The notes: generated from the letters alone by a model not told the origin. DNA of 64,000 nt from Streptomyces sp. M92 (GCF_028473745.1 NZ_CP101137.1:4526001-4590000), one strand, 5' to 3'. Shown: positions 34,401 through 43,487, counted from the stretch's first letter. Numbers and translations are program-made.

Positions 34401-36547
34401 CGGCCGCCGATCAGCGAGTTGCCGCGCCGCAGGTGCAGGCCGAACCACGGGGCCTCCATGCCGGGGTGCATGGTGTTCAGCCACAGTGACACCTCCGCCA
34501 GCTCCACTGCCGTGTTGTTGAGGTCCACGCCGTAGGAGTTGTGCAGGGCGATGTACGCCTTGGCCTTCTGGAGTTCGACCGCGTACTTCTCCGTGTCGAT
34601 CGCGACGCCCAGTTCGTCCTGGCGGCGCCGCAGGTACTCCGCCGCGACCTGGTTGATCGCCTCGTTGAGGAACGCGCCCGAGCCGAGCGCCGGCTCGCAG
34701 ATCTTCCAGTCGAGGAGTTCGCGCGCCTCCGTCACCGTGTCGTCCTGGTCCAGCCGGTGCTGCAACGCCAGCTGGACCGTCACCCGGGTCAGCGACTCCG
34801 GCGTGTAGTACGAGGCCGACGTCTGACGGTCACGCCCCGACAGCCGGTACACGAACGCACCCGGCGCGTACCGCACGCGCTCCTCCACGCCCGTGTCCTC
34901 GTCCTTGTGCCGGACGAACACCTCGTCGGGGTACTCGTCGGCCTTCGTCGCCGGGACCAGCCAGGAGCCGTCCTTCGGGTCGCCGTTCTTCGCGACCTCG
35001 TACAGCTCCTCGCCCGCGACGAAGCCCGAGTAGGACATCAGGCCCTCGTACACGGCCCCGAGCTGGTTGATCCCGAGCTGGGCATACGAGATGAAGCCGC
35101 CGCGCTCCCGCTTCTTGCCGCGCGTGAGCATCAGCAGCCGCAGCACCCGGTACAGCGTCTCGTTGCGCAGCCGGGTGTCGATGAAGCGCTCGCCGCCCTC
35201 GGCCTCGCCATCCACGCGCGGGTCGGCGACGGCGTACCGGCCGATCAGCCGGATCGCCTCCGGCTCGAACAGCTTGGAGTGCAGCGGCTCGAAGCGCAGG
35301 CCCATGTCCTCCGACGTCTTCGCACCCGCCGCCTCGGCCGGCTCCGCGTCCACGCCGTGTGTGCGGCGCGGGCGGTGGCCCTCCTGGACCTTGCGGAAGA
35401 GGAGGTCCAGAGACTCGTACAGGTAGAAGCCCTGGCGGGACTTCTCGTCGACCAGGTCCCGCTCGGCGATCAGCTCGCCGAGGCGGCCCAGGCCGTAGCC
35501 CATCTGGTACTCGGGGTAGTCCGACGGCAGGATGCCCAGCTCGGGGCGGGCCTCCGCGTACAGGAGGAACAGGACGCGGTACAGGTAGCGGAGCGACTCG
35601 CGGGTCAGCTGGCGGCCCAGCTCGGGGAGTTCCTTGACCTCCTCCGGGCGGACGGCGGCCTCGCGGAGCCGGTCCAGGACCTCGTTGGCGATCAGCTCGA
35701 CGCTCAGCCGCAGGCCGTCGCGCAGCTCGCTGGAGACGCCCACCGCGTGCTTCGTCGACTTGTCGAGGAGGGTGGCGAGGGGGTTCTCGCCGCCCTCCTC
35801 AGGCGTGCGCAGCGAGTCCGCGCCGAACAGGGCGGCCACCGTGTCGATCTCGCCGCCCGCCTTGGTGTCGTTGCGCTCCAGCACCCTGTCCAGCGACACC
35901 GCCAGGTAGCGGCCCTCGCCCCACGCGGCCCGGTCGGCGAGGACGACGACGCCGCCGACCAGCAGCAGGACGTAGCGCGGGGCGTCCTCGCAGGCGAACA
36001 GGAAGGAGGCGAGCTTGGAGCCCGTCCTGACCGTGTGCTGGCCGTCCAGGCGCAACTCCTCCAGCAGCCGCCCCGCACCGTCCGGGTCCAGCGCGTCGTC
36101 CGGCTCGGCCGACCAGCCGCAGTCCAGGGCGACGAGGTCCTTCTCCGCGTGCGCGACCGTCACCTCGTGGGACTGGTCGGCGCGGACGACGGTGAGTGGG
36201 CCCGGCTTGGCGTCGAAGCCGAGGGCGCGCAGTACCTCCGCGTTGAGCGCGTGGACGCGGTCGCGCCACTCGGGGGCCTCGTACGTCAAGGCGTCGTCAC
36301 CGGTCGCCGCCCGCTCCTCGTCCATCGTGAAGTACGAGCGGGCCGAGAAGTACGGGCGGCGCAGTGCCCGCAGGCCGGCGCGCGGGGTGATCGGCAGGGC
36401 GCCCTCGGGGCGCTCGGTGCCGGCGGCGTCCTCCTCGCGCTGCTTCCACTCGGCGAGCAGGCCGGACTTGAGGTCCTTGGGGAGGACCTCGGCGAGGTAG
36501 TGCGCGGAGAAGTAGTCGCCGCGGTTGACCAGGGAGTCGAACGTCAT
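31478..36547 (-). CDS. Eco57I-like adenine DNA methyltransferase, DrmMI-like
   Basis: 1689 aa, 24 bp downstream of the SNF2 helicase. Motif I CEPALGSGAFLNEAINQVA lies near residue 617 and motif IV VGNPPWVRPRW near 1060, with VDLNNTAVELAEVSLWLN between, as in Eco57I/type IIG N6-adenine methyltransferases. The N-terminal ~550 residues are a large helical domain without a visible PD-(D/E)xK core, so cleavage activity is doubtful. Pairing with a SNF2-family helicase matches DrmD-DrmMI of DISARM class 1. The part encoding everything after NPPW (31478 to ~33240) is markedly AT-richer (about 45-55% GC in several 60-base lines versus about 70% before it), which suggests replacement of the target-recognition region by recombination. 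Confidence 0.85.
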   Translation of the reverse strand: MTFDSLVNRGDYFSAHYLAEVLPKDLKSGLLAEWKQREEDAAGTERPEGALPITPRAGLRALRRPYFSARSYFTMDEERAATGDDALTYEAPEWRDRVHALNAEVLRALGFDAKPGPLTVVRADQSHEVTVAHAEKDLVALDCGWSAEPDDALDPDGAGRLLEELRLDGQHTVRTGSKLASFLFACEDAPRYVLLLVGGVVVLADRAAWGEGRYLAVSLDRVLERNDTKAGGEIDTVAALFGADSLRTPEEGGENPLATLLDKSTKHAVGVSSELRDGLRLSVELIANEVLDRLREAAVRPEEVKELPELGRQLTRESLRYLYRVLFLLYAEARPELGILPSDYPEYQMGYGLGRLGELIAERDLVDEKSRQGFYLYESLDLLFRKVQEGHRPRRTHGVDAEPAEAAGAKTSEDMGLRFEPLHSKLFEPEAIRLIGRYAVADPRVDGEAEGGERFIDTRLRNETLYRVLRLLMLTRGKKRERGGFISYAQLGINQLGAVYEGLMSYSGFVAGEELYEVAKNGDPKDGSWLVPATKADEYPDEVFVRHKDEDTGVEERVRYAPGAFVYRLSGRDRQTSASYYTPESLTRVTVQLALQHRLDQDDTVTEARELLDWKICEPALGSGAFLNEAINQVAAEYLRRRQDELGVAIDTEKYAVELQKAKAYIALHNSYGVDLNNTAVELAEVSLWLNTMHPGMEAPWFGLHLRRGNSLIGGRREIYSAERLKKGGWLGTTPERFPLSEALAGATLPQGAVHHFLLPAKEWGAVAAEKEAKALAPTEAKALATWRKAITKSPNATQTKRLQGLARRAEYLWGLVVRRLEISEREISRRIDVWGTEDGWLRSPEVAVPREKVKADLEAVDTPYWRLKTLMDAWCALWFWPVQDAALLDGSHESYARAAEVASQSAGWTVSTTPSPLPAQSGAPTRETYESEDLFGDVQVVEVKSKGARGGSRKEQIRGERRPVIPLASLDDWLDFAESLLGTQDVAADSLVAQFDTLDELERYEDELPEWMGMERFTSLESRYPWAGVARDVAERQGFFHWELEFGQVFGARGGFDLQVGNPPWVRPRWQEDLVLAELDPWFALAEKPSAAEWRLRKEEILEFEHNSSYFLEEQAANSGIVSILGSGNQYPLLASTQPNLYRAFMCQVWNHNTQSGTAGLIHPDTHFSGTKEGPLRRATFQHLRLHAHFMNSLILFDIRDRNEFSINIYGERRATEFQHLSWLFSPETLPESLEHDGRGLLPGIKHKGFWDMRPHRERIVTVNRERLAGWLTLFGATGNAEEAPLLYPVQQAEQNAIEALGSFAVRLSSFTPRISSGYHEATGKRDGFIRWGNQPVATLSDVILQGPHFAVATPFNKQPNIPCLNKNDWSSWNFPNIPAGLIPASNYIRAADLGRYNSAQDIWDGRRYTEYYRLAWRVMIPSANERSLFASLIPPGPAHVDAVNSMALKDNRLTTLNAGFWASLPLDYLLRITGRSHLRVAEAHNMPAPVPDHPLAHALLLRTMRLNALTVAYAPLWEELFDPTWPGYEGWANPTWMNLKPLAAHLKHTWEYDTPLRTEYERRAALVELDALVSVWLGITADQLVAIYKSRYPVLFDYESEMYFDAKGRKIAANHNTYGYGQTKQDYVDLMAYLDTPETTSPPAGYTAPFYKADREAEMRAAHGHFQARLDKEIAAGRWAPPASREA

Positions 36548-36571
36548 CGTGGTGAACCTCTGGGTGATGGG

Positions 36572-39463
36572 TCAGGCGGCGGCGTGGGCCGGGGCGAGGA
36601 CGGCGAGGACGCGGAGCATCGGGCGGCCGGTGGTGAGGAGGGAGTCCGCGAGGGATGCGAGACGGTCTCGGGGGGAGGGGGGTGCTGTGGGCGCGGAACC
36701 GTCACCCGCTGCCAGCGTCGGCTGCTCCCACGAGCCCAGGCGGGCCTTGTACTCCTCGATGGGCGCGCGCAGCGGTTCGTCCCATGCCTCGCGGTGCCGC
36801 TCCAGGAAGGACTCCGCGATGTCCAGGGCGCCGGGGATCGCCTCGGCGAGGCGGGCCGTGTCGTGGGCGAGGCCCGGGTTCGCCATCGTCGGGCCGACCT
36901 TCGCGCGGCTCAGGACCGCCACCATGTCGTCGTCGACCTCGCCGTCCGTGGTGACCGCCATCCACTTGACGACGGTCGGGCGGCCGAGGGCGTTGGAGTA
37001 GATGCCCTGGACGAGGTACGTGGGCTCCGGCACGTCGGCGGTCAGCACCGGGGCCTCCTGGCGGTCCAGGCGGATCAGGACCTTGTCCGTGAGCCACTCC
37101 ATGACCGGGTGCAGATCGGTCAGCAGCGAGATGTCGGGCCAGCTGGACGTCGCCGAGGCGCGGGCGCGCGTGAGGCTGTGGTCCGCGAGCCGCCGGTTGA
37201 AGGTGACCTTCAGGCGGTCCCGCAGGCCCTGCTCGCGGACGTACTCCGGGGGCAGCGCCTTGAGGCGGTGGACCAGGTCGGAGGGGGGCACGAAGGAGAG
37301 CAGGCCGGTCTCGGGGTCGGTGGACAGGTCCAGCCGGGTGTGAGCGTCCGGGTAGACCTCGCGCAGCGCCTCGTCGAGGAAGTCGCGGGCGGAGGTGAAC
37401 AGGTGGGGCACGTGCGCCCTGGGGACAGTCCCGGTGCCGTCGCCCGCGGCGGAGGCGCCGGCGTCCTCCTCCGGCTCGTCGCCCACCGCGCCGAAGAAGT
37501 CGGCGAGGAAGTCGTCCACGGCCTCGTCACCGCCGCCGGAACTCCGGTCGGCGTCCAGGGACTCGTCCACGTCACGGCCCCGCAGCAGATCCTGGATGAG
37601 GGACTTCTCCTCGGCCTCCGCCCGGTAGAGGCCGGACACCGCTTCCGCCGTACCCAGCGACCGGTGGGCCTCGGCCTCGCGCTCCAGCAGGCGTTCGGAG
37701 ACGAGGGTGTCGTCCTTGGCGCCGTCGACGGAGCTGGTGAGGATCAGCGCGCGGAACTGCGGCTGGTGCGGCTGCCCGTAGCGGTCGATACGGCCGTTGC
37801 GCTGCTCGATGCGGATCAGCGACCAGGGCACGTCGTAGTGGACGAGCTGGTGGCACTGGCGGTGCAGGTTGACGCCCTCGGAGGCGACGTCGCCTGTGAA
37901 GAGGATGCGTACGGGGGTGTCCGCGAGGCCGAAGTCCTCCACGCACTGCATCTGCTGCTCGTCCGACAGGCCGCCGTGCATGACCCGCGCCGCCTGCTCG
38001 GCGGCCTTCCCCTTGAAGCCGAGGGCCGCCGGCACGGTCCGCGCCAGCCACTCCAGGGTCTGCACGCGCTCGGAGAAGACCACGACCCGGGTGTCGGACT
38101 TCGGCCCGACCCCGATCCGCCGCAACTGCTCCACCAAGGCCCCGAACTTGCCCGAGTCCGCTTCCGTCATGCCGGAGGCCAGTTCCAGGAGCCGGTGGAG
38201 GGCCGCGCGCTCGGCGGCCGTCGCATCCTGGTCGTCCTTCTTCTCCAGGGTCTTGATGCGCGTGCTGACCGTGGCCTTCAGCGCCGCGTGGGAGGAGAGG
38301 AAGGACTTCAGCAGCGTGTACGGGAACAGGGGGACGTCACTGACCGACTTCGAGCCGTCCGACGGCAGCCAGACCGCGGCCAGCTCCTCGAAGATCTTCT
38401 CCTCGGCGGGCGTGGCCGTCACCCGGACGGAACGGGACGGGCCCCGGTCCGCCCACTGTCCCTTCATCTGCTCCCGCACCTCGGGGCTGACCTTCGTACG
38501 GCGGATGAACAGGTGCTTGATGTCGTCGGCGCGGTAGTGCTCCGGGTCGCGGATCGCAGCCGGGTCGAGCAGGGAGATCAGCTCGGCGAAGGAGCGGGCG
38601 TCGCCGTTGTGCGGGGTCGCCGAGGCCAGGAGGAGGGCGTCCGTGTGCGGGGCGAGGGTGCGGGCGAGCTGGTTGCGCAGGGAGCCCTTGTTGATGAGGT
38701 TGTGCGACTCGTCGATGACGACCGCGTCCCAGTTGATGCGCTCCAGGTGGTGCTTGTACTGGTCGGTGTTCTTCAGCGTGTCGATGGAGACGATGACGCG
38801 CTTGAAGTACGTGAACGGGTTGCGGCCCGCTGGGATCTCCCGCTGGATCCGCTCGATGCCCACGGAGTCCAGGCGTACCAGCGGGATCGCGAACCGCGTC
38901 CACAGCTCGTGCTGGAACTGCTCCAGGACGTGCTGCGGGGTGACGACGAGGATGCGCTCGCCCCGGCCGCGACGGATCAGCTCGGCGAGGGTGAGGCCGA
39001 TCTCCAGGGTCTTGCCGAGGCCGACGACATCCGCGATGAGCATGCGGGGGCGCAGGTTGCGGCCCGACAGAGCGAGTTGCGCGGGGCGCTGCTGATAGGG
39101 GAGGGCGTCCAGGAGGAAGGAGTCCGCGAGCGCCAGGCCGCGCTCGGCCTGCGGCAGCGGCGTCTTGCGCAGGACCGCTTCGAGGAACAGGCGGGAGCGG
39201 CGGAAGTTCGGCGAGTCGTCCCGCACCAGGCGAGTGCGCTTCGGGTCGAGCAGTTCGATCCGGTCGAGGCCGGTGAAGAACACCGCCTCCTGGTCGCGGA
39301 CGAACTCCGAGGCGCCCACCGCCTCGACCCGGGCGCCGTCGTGCTCGGTCCGGGTCGCGTTGCGGACCAGCCACACCTCGTCCCGTACGAGGATCTGGGC
39401 GCCCGGCGGGAACTGGGCGTCCTCACCACTCGCCGTGGGAGTGGTGCTCAAGTCGGCGGTCAC
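36572..39463 (-). CDS. SNF2-family helicase, DrmD-like
   Basis: 963 aa from a GTG with AGGAGG upstream. Walker A is MLIADVVGLGKTLEIGL (Val where DE-V is usual), Walker B VVIDESHNLINKG, motif III LLLASATPHNGD, then C-terminal lobe VVVFSERVQTLEWL, GDVASEGVNLH and IEQRNGRIDRYGQ. Length and lobe order fit the SNF2-like helicase DrmD of DISARM, which in class 1 precedes the methyltransferase DrmMI; here too the methyltransferase gene follows directly. DISARM helicases act with DrmA/DrmB on incoming DNA ends; those genes are not adjacent here, though two DUF1998-type helicases exist elsewhere in the window. Confidence 0.85.
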   Translation of the reverse strand: MTADLSTTPTASGEDAQFPPGAQILVRDEVWLVRNATRTEHDGARVEAVGASEFVRDQEAVFFTGLDRIELLDPKRTRLVRDDSPNFRRSRLFLEAVLRKTPLPQAERGLALADSFLLDALPYQQRPAQLALSGRNLRPRMLIADVVGLGKTLEIGLTLAELIRRGRGERILVVTPQHVLEQFQHELWTRFAIPLVRLDSVGIERIQREIPAGRNPFTYFKRVIVSIDTLKNTDQYKHHLERINWDAVVIDESHNLINKGSLRNQLARTLAPHTDALLLASATPHNGDARSFAELISLLDPAAIRDPEHYRADDIKHLFIRRTKVSPEVREQMKGQWADRGPSRSVRVTATPAEEKIFEELAAVWLPSDGSKSVSDVPLFPYTLLKSFLSSHAALKATVSTRIKTLEKKDDQDATAAERAALHRLLELASGMTEADSGKFGALVEQLRRIGVGPKSDTRVVVFSERVQTLEWLARTVPAALGFKGKAAEQAARVMHGGLSDEQQMQCVEDFGLADTPVRILFTGDVASEGVNLHRQCHQLVHYDVPWSLIRIEQRNGRIDRYGQPHQPQFRALILTSSVDGAKDDTLVSERLLEREAEAHRSLGTAEAVSGLYRAEAEEKSLIQDLLRGRDVDESLDADRSSGGGDEAVDDFLADFFGAVGDEPEEDAGASAAGDGTGTVPRAHVPHLFTSARDFLDEALREVYPDAHTRLDLSTDPETGLLSFVPPSDLVHRLKALPPEYVREQGLRDRLKVTFNRRLADHSLTRARASATSSWPDISLLTDLHPVMEWLTDKVLIRLDRQEAPVLTADVPEPTYLVQGIYSNALGRPTVVKWMAVTTDGEVDDDMVAVLSRAKVGPTMANPGLAHDTARLAEAIPGALDIAESFLERHREAWDEPLRAPIEEYKARLGSWEQPTLAAGDGSAPTAPPSPRDRLASLADSLLTTGRPMLRVLAVLAPAHAAA

Positions 39464-39626
39464 GCGGGTGCCTCCTGGGCGTTCGTGTCAGTGGTGTGGT
39501 TGCGTCCCGGGGGCGGGTGGCCGAGGGACGGCCATCCGGATCGGCGGGACGCGGCGCTGGAGAGTGGACGTGCGGCTGGGAGTGGTGGGACGGGGAGGGA
39601 GGGCTGGGACCGGGCCCGGGCGGGGT

Positions 39627-40877
39627 TCAGAAAGGGGCCTTGGCCGCATACGCGGCACGCAGCCGCTCCGCCGTCCTGCGGGCCTGTACGGAGTGCCGCA
39701 GGGTGGGCGTCGCCGCCTTGGGTTGTCCGGGTCCGGGTCCAGGTGCCGTGGGCGGACGGCTCGACGCCGGCCGTTCGCGCGGGGGGCGGGGGGACGGAGT
39801 CGGCCGGGCCGGAGGCGCCGGGGCCGGCGGGCCGGGGGCCACCAGGGTGGGAGTGGGCGCCGGGACATCGTCCGGGGGCGGTGTGTCCAGGTCGGCCGGG
39901 GTGATCTCCGTGGCCGGGGTGTCCAGCGCGGGGGCGGGCCAGGTCACGGTGGGGGAGTCGGCGGTGGACGCCGGCCTGCGCCGCTGCTCCGCCGTGTGCG
40001 CGGTGAGCTTGCGACGCGCCTGGGCGATCTTCATGCCCTGCGCCTCGATGACCGAGCGGCACCGCTGCACCACCTCGGTCAGCACCGGCCGGTCCTCGGC
40101 GTTGTGGGCGAGCATGTCGGTGAGGAGCGGCACCAGATCGTCGGGGGCACCGGACAGGTCCGGTGCCGTACCGGGGTCGGTGACCAGATGGAACACCATG
40201 TACGGGGTCGCCGCTTCGTGCGGGTAGTGACCCGTAGCGGCGAAGAGGAGCATCGCGCCCAGCGCGTACACGTCCACGGCCGCGGTCAGCGGCTTGACGC
40301 CGGCGGCCTGCTCGGGAGCCATGCAGACCGGGGTGCCGACGACCTGGTGGGGTGCCGTGAGGGAGATGGTCGACTCGGTGAAGGCGGCCAGGCCGAAGTC
40401 GATGACCTTCGGACCGTTGGGACCGAGCAGGACGTTGGCCGGCTTGAGGTCGCGGTGGAGCAGGTCCTGCGCGTGCACGGCCGACAGGGCCTCGGCGAGG
40501 ATCGCGCCGAGCGCGGCGACGAGGACGGACGGGAGCGGTCCGTGCGTCTTGACGTGCCGGGCGAGATCGGGCCCGTCGATGTACTCGGTGGCCAGCCACG
40601 GCTGTTCCGCCTCCGGGTCGGCCCCCAGGAACGCCGCGATGCGCGGACCCCAGATGGTCTTCAGTACCTCGATCTCCTGCGCGAAGCGCAGCCGGGACTC
40701 GGAGTCCACGACCGACGGTTTGATCACCTTCACCGCGGCGGGCTCACCGCCCGGCGACTCTCCCAGGAAGACCTGACCCATGCCTCCCTGGCCGACCCGG
40801 CCGAGGAGTTCGAAGTCGCCCAGCACGAGCGGGTCCTCGGGATTCAGGGGCGTGATCTGCACGTGGGTCCTCGGCAT
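39627..40877 (-). CDS. Ser/Thr protein kinase with Pro-rich tail, embedded in defence locus
   Basis: 416 aa. A Hanks-type kinase domain (~20-275): GRVGQGGMGQVFLGE, AVKVIK, HRDLKPANVLL, DFGLAAF, and APEQAAG in the APE position. After residue ~300 comes a Pro/Ala/Thr-rich disordered tail of ~90 residues and a basic C-terminal helix (HSVQARRTAERLRAAYAAK). There is no membrane segment. It sits in the same orientation between the methyltransferase-specificity fusion (148 bp upstream) and the SNF2 helicase (163 bp downstream), so co-transcription is possible. Kinase control of DNA modification is known from Pgl/BREX type 2 (PglW). The domain architecture is not that of PglW. Confidence 0.88.
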   Translation of the reverse strand: MPRTHVQITPLNPEDPLVLGDFELLGRVGQGGMGQVFLGESPGGEPAAVKVIKPSVVDSESRLRFAQEIEVLKTIWGPRIAAFLGADPEAEQPWLATEYIDGPDLARHVKTHGPLPSVLVAALGAILAEALSAVHAQDLLHRDLKPANVLLGPNGPKVIDFGLAAFTESTISLTAPHQVVGTPVCMAPEQAAGVKPLTAAVDVYALGAMLLFAATGHYPHEAATPYMVFHLVTDPGTAPDLSGAPDDLVPLLTDMLAHNAEDRPVLTEVVQRCRSVIEAQGMKIAQARRKLTAHTAEQRRRPASTADSPTVTWPAPALDTPATEITPADLDTPPPDDVPAPTPTLVAPGPPAPAPPARPTPSPRPPRERPASSRPPTAPGPGPGQPKAATPTLRHSVQARRTAERLRAAYAAKAPF

Positions 40878-41025
40878 TCGGTCCTGGCGAGCATCTGATC
40901 AGCGGCGATGCGCGCCTGGAGACACGGTAGTGGAAGTGGCGATCGGGTGGGGCACGTATGGCGGGATGGAGATGTCGACCACCTGAGGTGCAGGGTCTGT
41001 GGAGGGTGGGATCGGGTGGAGCGGC

Positions 41026-43206
41026 CTACCTCGGGGGAGTGGGGGACGGGACCAAGTGCCCCCCTGACAGCCCGCCCGCCAGCAGCCGCGCCGTCTCCTC
41101 CGCCAGGTGCGTGACCCGCGCAGCCGCCGCCCGCAGCTCCCGCACGCGTCGGAACGCCTCCCCGTACCGCCGCTGTTCCTCCAGGGGCAGCAGCGGCACG
41201 CGCAGCCGGCCCGGGCTGACCGTCAGCACCGTGCTGCCCGTCGACGCGCCCGCGATGTTGTCCTCCGCTCCCAGGACGCCGGCGAGGAACCAGGCGTCCA
41301 GGCGGGCCGGGTCCGGCCGGAACAGGTGGACCTGGTGGCCGAGCAGCGCCCCGGCGTCCACTTCGGACGCGACCCGGGCCATCGGGCCCTCCGCGCTCGC
41401 GAGCGCCCGTACGAGTACGTCTCCGGCAGCGATCACCGGCGCCGTGTCGTCGTGCAGCCCGGTCGGGTCGCCGGTGGGGTCCGACCCAGTCGCGATGTCC
41501 GAGCCCGTGAGTACCGCCCGCGTCCCGGGCCTTCTGCCGTCACCGCCGGACCCGCCGTCCGCGGCCTGGGTGCGGCTGCGCGCGCTGTCCGGCGCTGTCC
41601 GCAGCACGGTGAGCGCCCCGCCGCGCGCGAGGTCGGACACCGTCGCCGTACGCCACTCGCGGGCCGAGGAGCCCGCGGCGTTCCAGCTCGCCTGGCCGGC
41701 GGTGTGCGCGAGGGACTTCGCGGCCTCGACCAGGTTCCGGCGCGTGGAGTCGGTCTCGGCCGACAGCGCCGACGGGTCGACCCCGGCCCGTGACGCCCGG
41801 ACGAGCCGTGCCGGGGTCAGGTCCACCACGTCGTCCAGCAGATCCACCACGCCGACCGCGTGTGCGACACCGGGCTCGCCCTCGAACGTGTCCGGGCTCT
41901 GCGTGAACGCCCGCCATGCGCCCAAGGCGCGCGCAGTGATCGCCTCCCAGTCCAGGGCTGCGGACCGGCTGCCGCCCCGCGCCCGCGAGGTCGCCGCTGT
42001 CCCGCCGCCTCCAGTCGTCGTCACCGTCCCCGCCGCCGTGTCCACGAACAGCACCGACTTGCGCTCGGGGCCGTCCGGCCGGGGCCGTTGCAGTACCCAC
42101 ACCTGGAGCCCCACGTGCAGCGGCACCGACGCGCCGGCCGGCAGCGCCACCACCGCGCGCAGGGCGCCGCTGCGTACGAGCTCCGCGCGTACGCGTCGCC
42201 CCGAGGCGCGACCGGCCGTGGCGGGCGGTAGCAGCAGGACCGCGTACCCGCCCGGAGCCAGGTGGGCCAGTGCGTGCTGCACCCAGGCCAGCTCCGACTC
42301 GGCGCGGGCCGGGACGCCGTATGCCCAGCGCGGGTCGTAGGCCAGCTCGTCGTGGCCCCAGTCGCGGACGCCGTACGGCGGGTTGCACAGCACCGCGTCG
42401 GCGAGCAGTTCGGGGAAGGCGTCCGCGCGGAGGCTGTCGTCGGTGTGAACGACGACGGTGGTATCGGGAGCCGTCAGTATCAGACTCACCGCGCTGCGCC
42501 GGGCTTGTACGGCGAGCGTGTCCTGGCCGTACAGCTCACTCGCTCCTCGGCGTGCGGCGGCCGCCAGCAAGGTGCCGCTGCCGCATGCCGGGTCCAGGAC
42601 GCGGGTCGGGGAAGCAGGGACCAGGGCGGCGAGCAGGTCCGCCAGTGGGGCAGGGGTCCGGTATGCGCCGGACGCGGCGCTGTCCTCCAGTTCCCGCTCC
42701 GTGAGCACACCGAGCGCCGTCTGGGGGCCCTCGTCGCGTACACACGCGTACAGCGCGCGCAGCGCCGCCGCGTCGGTCGGCCCGAATCGGACGGCGCCGG
42801 CCGGCGGCACGGCACCGGCCACCGACGCCGCCTCGCGCTGAGCGTGGGCGACGAGATCCGCGTCCGGCGACTGGACGACGGTTGTCAGCTCCTCCGGTGA
42901 ACGGCCCGCCGCCGCGAGGACCAGGAGGGGCAGGCCCTCTGACGCGGTGCTGTCGCTCTGCGTCTGCAGACGCAGGACTGTCCGTAGTTCCTCCGACGGG
43001 CTCGCCGCTGATACGTGACCGCGCGAGGCGAGCCAGGAGCGCACCGCCTCCAGGTCGTACAGCGGACTGCTCTCCGTGCCGCCGGACGGCTCGGGAAAGT
43101 CCTCGTGCCGCCGACGCCAGTTGCTGACCGTGGCACGCGTGACGCCGGCGATACGGGAGATCTCGGCGGCGGTCACCTGAGCGGACGGTGTGGGTTGCTG
43201 AGGCAT
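41026..43206 (-). CDS. HTH-N6-methyltransferase-specificity (HsdM-HsdS-like) fusion
   Basis: 726 aa starting MPQQPTPSAQVTAAEISRIA. Residues ~8-60 form a helix-turn-helix of the MerR/excisionase kind (AEISRIAGVTRATVSNWRRR, PLYDLEAVRSWLASRG). The centre is a type I-style N6-adenine methyltransferase: SGAYRTPAPLADLLAALV, motif I VLDPACGSGTLLAA near residue 200, motif IV LCNPPYGVRDW near 270. The C-terminal ~200 residues look like half an HsdS: DVLVRALAS, LDAWFLAGVLGAED and the typical RVPLLPLEEQRRYGEAF followed by a helix. No HsdR is next to it, so it may methylate alone or serve as the modification/recognition part of the surrounding system. The HTH could let it repress its own divergent promoter. 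Confidence 0.85.
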   Translation of the reverse strand: MPQQPTPSAQVTAAEISRIAGVTRATVSNWRRRHEDFPEPSGGTESSPLYDLEAVRSWLASRGHVSAASPSEELRTVLRLQTQSDSTASEGLPLLVLAAAGRSPEELTTVVQSPDADLVAHAQREAASVAGAVPPAGAVRFGPTDAAALRALYACVRDEGPQTALGVLTERELEDSAASGAYRTPAPLADLLAALVPASPTRVLDPACGSGTLLAAAARRGASELYGQDTLAVQARRSAVSLILTAPDTTVVVHTDDSLRADAFPELLADAVLCNPPYGVRDWGHDELAYDPRWAYGVPARAESELAWVQHALAHLAPGGYAVLLLPPATAGRASGRRVRAELVRSGALRAVVALPAGASVPLHVGLQVWVLQRPRPDGPERKSVLFVDTAAGTVTTTGGGGTAATSRARGGSRSAALDWEAITARALGAWRAFTQSPDTFEGEPGVAHAVGVVDLLDDVVDLTPARLVRASRAGVDPSALSAETDSTRRNLVEAAKSLAHTAGQASWNAAGSSAREWRTATVSDLARGGALTVLRTAPDSARSRTQAADGGSGGDGRRPGTRAVLTGSDIATGSDPTGDPTGLHDDTAPVIAAGDVLVRALASAEGPMARVASEVDAGALLGHQVHLFRPDPARLDAWFLAGVLGAEDNIAGASTGSTVLTVSPGRLRVPLLPLEEQRRYGEAFRRVRELRAAAARVTHLAEETARLLAGGLSGGHLVPSPTPPR

Positions 43207-43487
43207 GGAGGTGGTCCTGGCTCCGATGATCGAGGTGGTCACAGCGTACAGCACGACTCAACGCTGCCATGCTGATTGACACTGCTTTCACGCTTCTGCT
43301 TTCATGAAACCGCTTCCGGCGGTGAGCGTGGCTTCCCGGCGTGGAGCTCGACATTCTTGCCACAGCCATGTCCTTCAAGCCCTACAGGCCCTCTCCTTGT
43401 CCTTCCCCACCACCTCTGGCGGGGAAGGTGAAGACGGCCGCAGCAGGGTGCGGGGCGGCCGATCGACCACCATCCAGGGGGAAGCAC
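43207..43487. promoter_or_regulatory. Central divergent promoter region of the defence locus
   Basis: 281 bp separating the leftward and rightward arms. It contains TTGACA at 43,276-43,281 (a -35-like hexamer), a direct repeat CTGCTTTCA at 43,282-43,290 and 43,296-43,304 (14-bp period), the palindrome TTTCATGAAA at 43,300-43,309, and a perfect 8-bp stem hairpin CCTTCCCC/GGGGAAGG at 43,401-43,428 in the rightward leader. These are candidates for binding by the HTH of the adjacent methyltransferase. Confidence 0.55.

Noticed and set aside
34541..39904. Very long open frame (1787 codons) on the plus strand antisense to the helicase and methyltransferase genes
   Set aside because: Composition artefact of GC-rich coding DNA: Arg/Val/Gly/Leu-rich, no motifs, and the opposite strand carries unmistakable helicase and methyltransferase motifs.
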